From the NCBI GenBank assembly GCA_026936325.1, contig JAPTHN010000154.1:434001-498000 (forward strand): a stretch of 64,000 bases of DNA, read 5' to 3'. The notes beneath the pieces were generated by a model that saw only the letters and a list, made by a program, of their open reading frames with translations, did no database searches and was not told where the DNA came from. Position 1 is the stretch's first letter, and each line of letters opens with the position of its first letter. Shown one piece after another: positions 60,070 through 64,000 of the stretch. A program made the translations under genes and the position numbers. Source of the DNA: Platynereis dumerilii. Its lineage: Eukaryota; Annelida; Polychaeta; Phyllodocida; Nereididae.

Positions 60070-60165
60070 TGCATAGATCCAGGATTCAGGGACCTTAAAT
60101 GTTTGAAGGGGGGGGGTGAAAATTTTCCAAACACCCAATAAAGAGCAATTTCCTTTTCTCAAATT
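60070..60165 (+). mobile_element. Possible left-end fragment of CAGGGGC-type MITE
   Basis: CTGCATAGATCCAGGATTCAG followed by a GAAGGGGGGGGG tract resembles the left ends at 21894 and 40056 (GCAGATCCAGGAT plus G-run). No matching right end was found, so it may be a solo fragment. Confidence 0.35.
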
Positions 60166-60556
60166 TCTGTTCTCTGTTGACTCCTGATTTTAACTCCAAA
60201 CTCAAGACTCCAAACATTATGCAATAGGCTTTACCCTAATGGTGGGGTCAGACACTTGATAGAGCTTAGCACCAAATTGCAAAAGGTCTTATGCCATGCA
60301 GATCAATTATGGTGTCAGAAAGAGCTGTCTAGTGTTGTGGAAAACGTCAGATTGAATTCACAGCCACTAAATCCTGGTGGAAGTATAGGCCCTATATGAT
60401 ACCACATATAAGAGCATTGAAGTATAGTTGATGGTAAATCTTTGCATTCATGGTGAATATCTATGGTTTCTGAGATAGAAAATTAGATAAAGGCATCGCA
60501 ATACATGTACACTGCAGCATTAGTATATGGTCAGAACAGACCTTAGAGGGCTGCAA

Positions 60557-60662
60557 CTCCTTCCCTCCTTCCCTCTTTCCCTCCTTCCCTCCTTCCCTCC
60601 TTCCCTCCTTCCCTCCTTTCCTCCTCCCCTCCTTCCCTCCTTCCCTCCTTCCCTCCTCCTTC
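60557..60662. repeat. (TTCCCTCC)n microsatellite
   Basis: A tandem octamer TTCCCTCC with a few TTTCC and CCCC variants, pure pyrimidine on the plus strand. The Gly/Glu/Arg/Lys-rich minus frames through it are artefacts. It lies about 135 bases upstream of the 60798 splice acceptor. Confidence 0.95.
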
Positions 60663-60797
60663 TGATGTGTTAGCAATCAATAAGTGACATAAAGTGAAAA
60701 TTACTCTTTCCCACACTCCTTGAAAAAATAATTGATTCATGATTTATTAATTTTCTGACAGTTAATCTAATCAAGCTTTGCTCTTTCTCATTTTCAG

Positions 60798-60879
60798 ATG
60801 TTCAACATACGACTTCTGTTCTTCCTTCTCCTCTACTTGACAGTCACCACCAAAGGATACCAGATGAGCCAGTTGGAAG
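60798..60879 (+). CDS. First coding exon of a secreted or membrane protein (signal peptide)
   Basis: A strong acceptor (TTTGCTCTTTCTCATTTTCAG) is followed directly by ATG at 60798. The exon encodes 27 codons plus one base: MFNIR as n-region, LLFFLLLYLTV as hydrophobic core, TTKG with a plausible cleavage site after Gly, then YQMSQLE. It ends at GGAAG followed by GTCAGT, a good donor, giving a phase-1 junction. A short signal-peptide exon ending in phase 1 is the classic start of extracellular multidomain genes. The acceptor right before the ATG implies an upstream untranslated exon. Later exons are not seen before 64000, so the mature protein cannot be named. Confidence 0.72.
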
Positions 60880-60900
60880 GTCAGTGATCTGCTTCCTGTG

Positions 60901-60915
60901 AGGTCAATGAGGTCA
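60901..60915 (+). promoter_or_regulatory. DR3-type AGGTCA repeat in first coding intron
   Basis: AGGTCA at 60901-60906 and 60910-60915 are spaced by ATG. DR3 is the arrangement favoured by vitamin-D-receptor-class dimers. It sits 21 bases inside the intron following the signal-peptide exon. Function is inferred only from the motif. Confidence 0.2.
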
Positions 60916-63260
60916 AGCAGCCTCGTTTCTGTGTCTTGTCAAGATGGCTGCCAAACATGGTGTCAGGTTGATGAGCCATGTAACATTATAAGCTTGCGCT
61001 GTGATGCCATTATTATGTAGATGATCAATTAAGTACAAAGTCTTAATGAAAAAAAAAAGTCTCCATACCAACAGTTTAATGTACACAAGATCAGTAAACG
61101 TGTAAGCGCAGTCAAAGCATCTGACGTAGTCGGCTAATTCCCTATTGTATTGCGAGTTTGAAAGAGTAAAATTTATAGAAATGGTTACAGTTTATATTTA
61201 CTTGTGCATCAACCAAGAAACCAACCACAAGAAAATTGTAAAAAGTTTGGATCTCATAATGACAAAATTTAGTTTGATCCGTCTCTCGATCATCCCCAAA
61301 ATAACTTTTCATAACACTATTATTTTAAAAATCCCAAATCAAAACATGGAATTGCAATTTTTATGGTTGTTCTCTTGGTACTTGTATTTATGTATGTCTT
61401 GCATAACGAATGTATAGCATTGTGGAACCAACAGTAAGTATGTTGCTATGTTTGAAATTTTGATTCCTTGCTCTAATAACATGCTATGCAGTTGCAGTGT
61501 GTGAATTTTAACTTAAACCTTAACAAGCCTCATTACATAACAGATATAAAATGATTTAATTAATAAACAACCCAATCAGCTTCCCAGCACTAATTGGTAA
61601 TGAATTCAAATTAAATGCATAAAATGCTTCTATTGACATTTTGGCAATTGTGCAAACTTATGCAACCTTTTTTCAAGATCGAAAATAGCATCCCTAATAG
61701 AAATGTTGTAACAGATTTTGTAGCCAAGTCAAACCCTACATGTAGATTTTTTTTCCCTTTAACATACATGTTCAATTGTTCAAATTAAGGTGAAAGAAGA
61801 TGAAACAAAAAGTATAATAAATTAAAGGCATGTTTTACAGTGGTCCCTTTGGGCAGCCTCCCCATGTGGGGAAGAATAAGTATATTGCTTGTCATGGGTA
61901 CATTTTATTCCAAAATATTGAAATTTAGATTAAAATGAGTTATAATGTTATTTGCCCCATAATCTGGATATTATGAAATTTTGCCATCTTGCAGTCTGAT
62001 ATATAACTATGTAGTTTAGTGAGATTTCACAGACCAGGTGATTTTGAATAGATCTGGTCTTGTGTTTTTGGTTCCATTTGTACTCCAAGAGCTATTTTAC
62101 TATATATCTCTGGTAAATTCCATTCCCACAAATTCTTTATGGAAGAATCATGTAAAATAACAAATATACATGTATTGGCTGTTAAGTATGACACGACTCT
62201 AGTTTCTCAATAAGGTCAGTATTTTGACCACGTTCTTACTGGTACCTCATATTTACTGAAGTCCAGTGCAGTTACCCCACCAATGCCTACCCCAGTACCC
62301 CCTCTCCTTCCAAGTTTCTGATTTGAAGGGGGTGAGGGCAACTTCTTTCATACCTGCTATAAGGTCAGATAGTTCTCAGGCCAATTTCATCTGATTTTAA
62401 GTGATTTGCCAATCATCTGATATCTCCACAATTCCCATAATGTCCTATAATGTCTCTCCACATACTTATCAAATTTGCAAGATTTTTGCATGCGATCTCC
62501 AATGACAGGCATTCATGCAATGTGATACAATTTTACAAAGCATTGACAGTGATTCTTAGCCATATTTCATCAATTTCAAGATAGATTTTAAGAGAAATTT
62601 CAAGACGAATTTCAAGATGAAAATTTTTCAAGATGACACGACGACATGATTTATTGTCTTTTGACTTCATGAAAATTCTTTCCAATAAGGCAATAGAAAG
62701 TAAGAAGCAGAATAAGATGGGGAAAATGCTGAAAAGATGGCAATAAAAGGTAATGGAAAGTAAGTGCTACATGAATACTTGCAGCATGCAAAATAGCCTC
62801 ATGCAATGGGCAAATGGCGAGTTAATAGGTTGACCCTTTAGGTCCTCTGCCATGTAACTAGTCAGAGGGTGTAATCATAAGGCAAGTCAGGTGAGCACCC
62901 AAGAAGAAGCTGTTTCATGCTTGGTGGTGACAAATTTCCAGATTCCTGAAATCTTGTGAGGCCGATTTGGATTTACTAAGAAGTCACAGTCAAATGTCAA
63001 GTGCTTACAGAACTGGACTGAAATGTTCACAACTATTGAAGTCATAGGTAAAGTACCTGTGCCTATCCATGCCATGTTATTCTCTATGACTCATTTATAA
63101 GTAATTTGTGAGGTCATATCCTATACTTCCAATGCTATCAAAACAAGTCACCAGCTGAGTATCAATGAGGTCACACGTTACTCAATGACAAATTGACAGT
63201 TTATTTCAATGCGATGAATAGGGCCTGTTGTGAAGTCATTGACGTCCACTAGTAGTTAAA
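60916..63260 (+). other. Presumed intron of the signal-peptide gene, no further exon recognised
   Basis: AT-rich sequence. A 90-codon plus frame at 61145-61417 is Ile/Leu-rich noise. 62570-62640 repeats ATTTCAAGA(T/C)GA-like words about four times. No acceptor-bounded frame compatible with phase 1 stood out. Confidence 0.4.
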
Positions 63261-63308
63261 AATCACACTCCCATCCTCTTTGTGAATCACACTTCCATCC
63301 TCTTTGTG
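63261..63308. repeat. 24-bp tandem duplication
   Basis: AATCACACTCCCATCC plus CTCTTTGTG (24 bp in all) occurs twice in tandem (63261-63284, 63285-63308) with one mismatch. Confidence 0.9.
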
Positions 63309-64000
63309 ATAACTCGGTGCATGAGGAAGACTTTATGGTGAAGTTCCCCATGAGCCTCAGATTGTATAGGTCACAAAATGAACAATAGGCTAATAAGGGC
63401 CAATTTCAAAATACAGACCTCTGATCTCTGGTATGCTCTTTTGGCTTGCCATGACATCTGGGTTAAAAGGTTAATTTTTGTATTGGAGTATGATATCAAT
63501 TGAGTTTTAATTGGCCCATTAATGTTCAAATTTGGCAGTTTGCCTGGCAGAGAAAAGGTGGCCAAACTAACTCAGTGCCAGTTGAGGTAAACCTCTCCAA
63601 AAAGTGTATATAACGTCCTTGAATAACTTCATCAGTTTTTGTTACCCACCATACCTTCACACAAATAGACAATTGATGTATTTTTAGAGACTACAAATGT
63701 TCATGATAGAGCAAGATATTTGGTATAAAATCATTCCCAAAGTTATTCTCTAGACAATATATCTAAGATATTTACTGTATGGTCTGCCCATATACGTCAG
63801 ATTCAAGAAATTCTGAATTTTGCAACAAGCAATTTTGCCATCCGTGTCTGATCTGTGTTTTTTTGTTGTCACAAATTGCTTACATATTCAATTTGGTTTT
63901 TTATGAAGGGTGCTGGGAGGCGTTTATTGTGTGATTGTGTGATTGCTGGTTTGTGAGGCAGCTAAAAAAGTCAGCAGCTCAGAAAAGCATCAAACAGCTT
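63309..64000. other. Window end, nothing recognised
   Basis: AT-rich sequence with short frames only; presumably still intronic if the 60798 gene continues. Confidence 0.4.

Overview
This is a window of an animal nuclear genome. It is AT-rich (roughly 60-65% A+T by eye). It carries (GATA)n-type microsatellites, tRNA-derived SINEs, several families of short non-autonomous DNA transposons (MITEs and fold-back elements), GT-AG splice signals, and no prokaryotic gene organisation. The mixture would suit a marine invertebrate such as an echinoderm, hemichordate or lancelet, but no gene here is diagnostic, so that placement is an inference of low confidence.

Coding content is very small. The best supported coding sequence is one plus-strand exon at 60798-60879. 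It encodes a signal peptide, sits between a strong splice acceptor and a phase-1 donor, and is probably the first coding exon of a secreted or membrane protein whose other exons lie outside the window. A weaker two-exon minus-strand candidate (55113-55242 and 54808-54908) lies inside a 2.3-kb inverted-repeat element. By a rough estimate (about 6-7% stop codons at this composition) one or two open frames of 125 or more codons are expected by chance in 64 kb, so most longer frames are treated as noise.

Layout. 1-6.9 kb: AT-rich sequence, a TCTA array, one SINE, a TCAA/GTCA array and a GATA/GAGATATA array. 6.9-10.2 kb: a 3.3-kb segment bounded by a perfect 146-bp inverted repeat, with a SINE inside. 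10.3-11.3 kb: a CACTGTAAAAT-ended element. 13-17.7 kb: two reverse-strand SINEs, a nearly perfect palindromic MITE and a short hairpin. 18-27 kb: minisatellite, GATA array, a small GC-rich insertion flanked by 9-bp repeats, SINEs, and a fold-back element. 27-40 kb: mostly featureless, with a second CACTGTAAAAT element. 40-45 kb: a CAGGGGC-ended MITE, a SINE, the second copy of the palindromic MITE, and an inverted-repeat MITE with an exact 8-bp target-site duplication. 45-54 kb: mostly featureless, with a cluster of nuclear-receptor-type half-sites at 47.0-47.1 kb and a SINE at 51 kb. 54.2-56.5 kb: an inverted-repeat element with 7-bp target-site duplications, containing the two-exon candidate and a nested third CACTGTAAAAT element. 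56.5-64 kb: CpG-richer sequence, a TCCC array, the signal-peptide exon and the start of its intron.

The most noteworthy structures are the nested 54.2-56.5 kb element that may have captured exons, the perfect inverted repeat at 6.9-10.2 kb, and the well-preserved MITEs with clean target-site duplications. No retrovirus-like or Polinton-like element was recognised.
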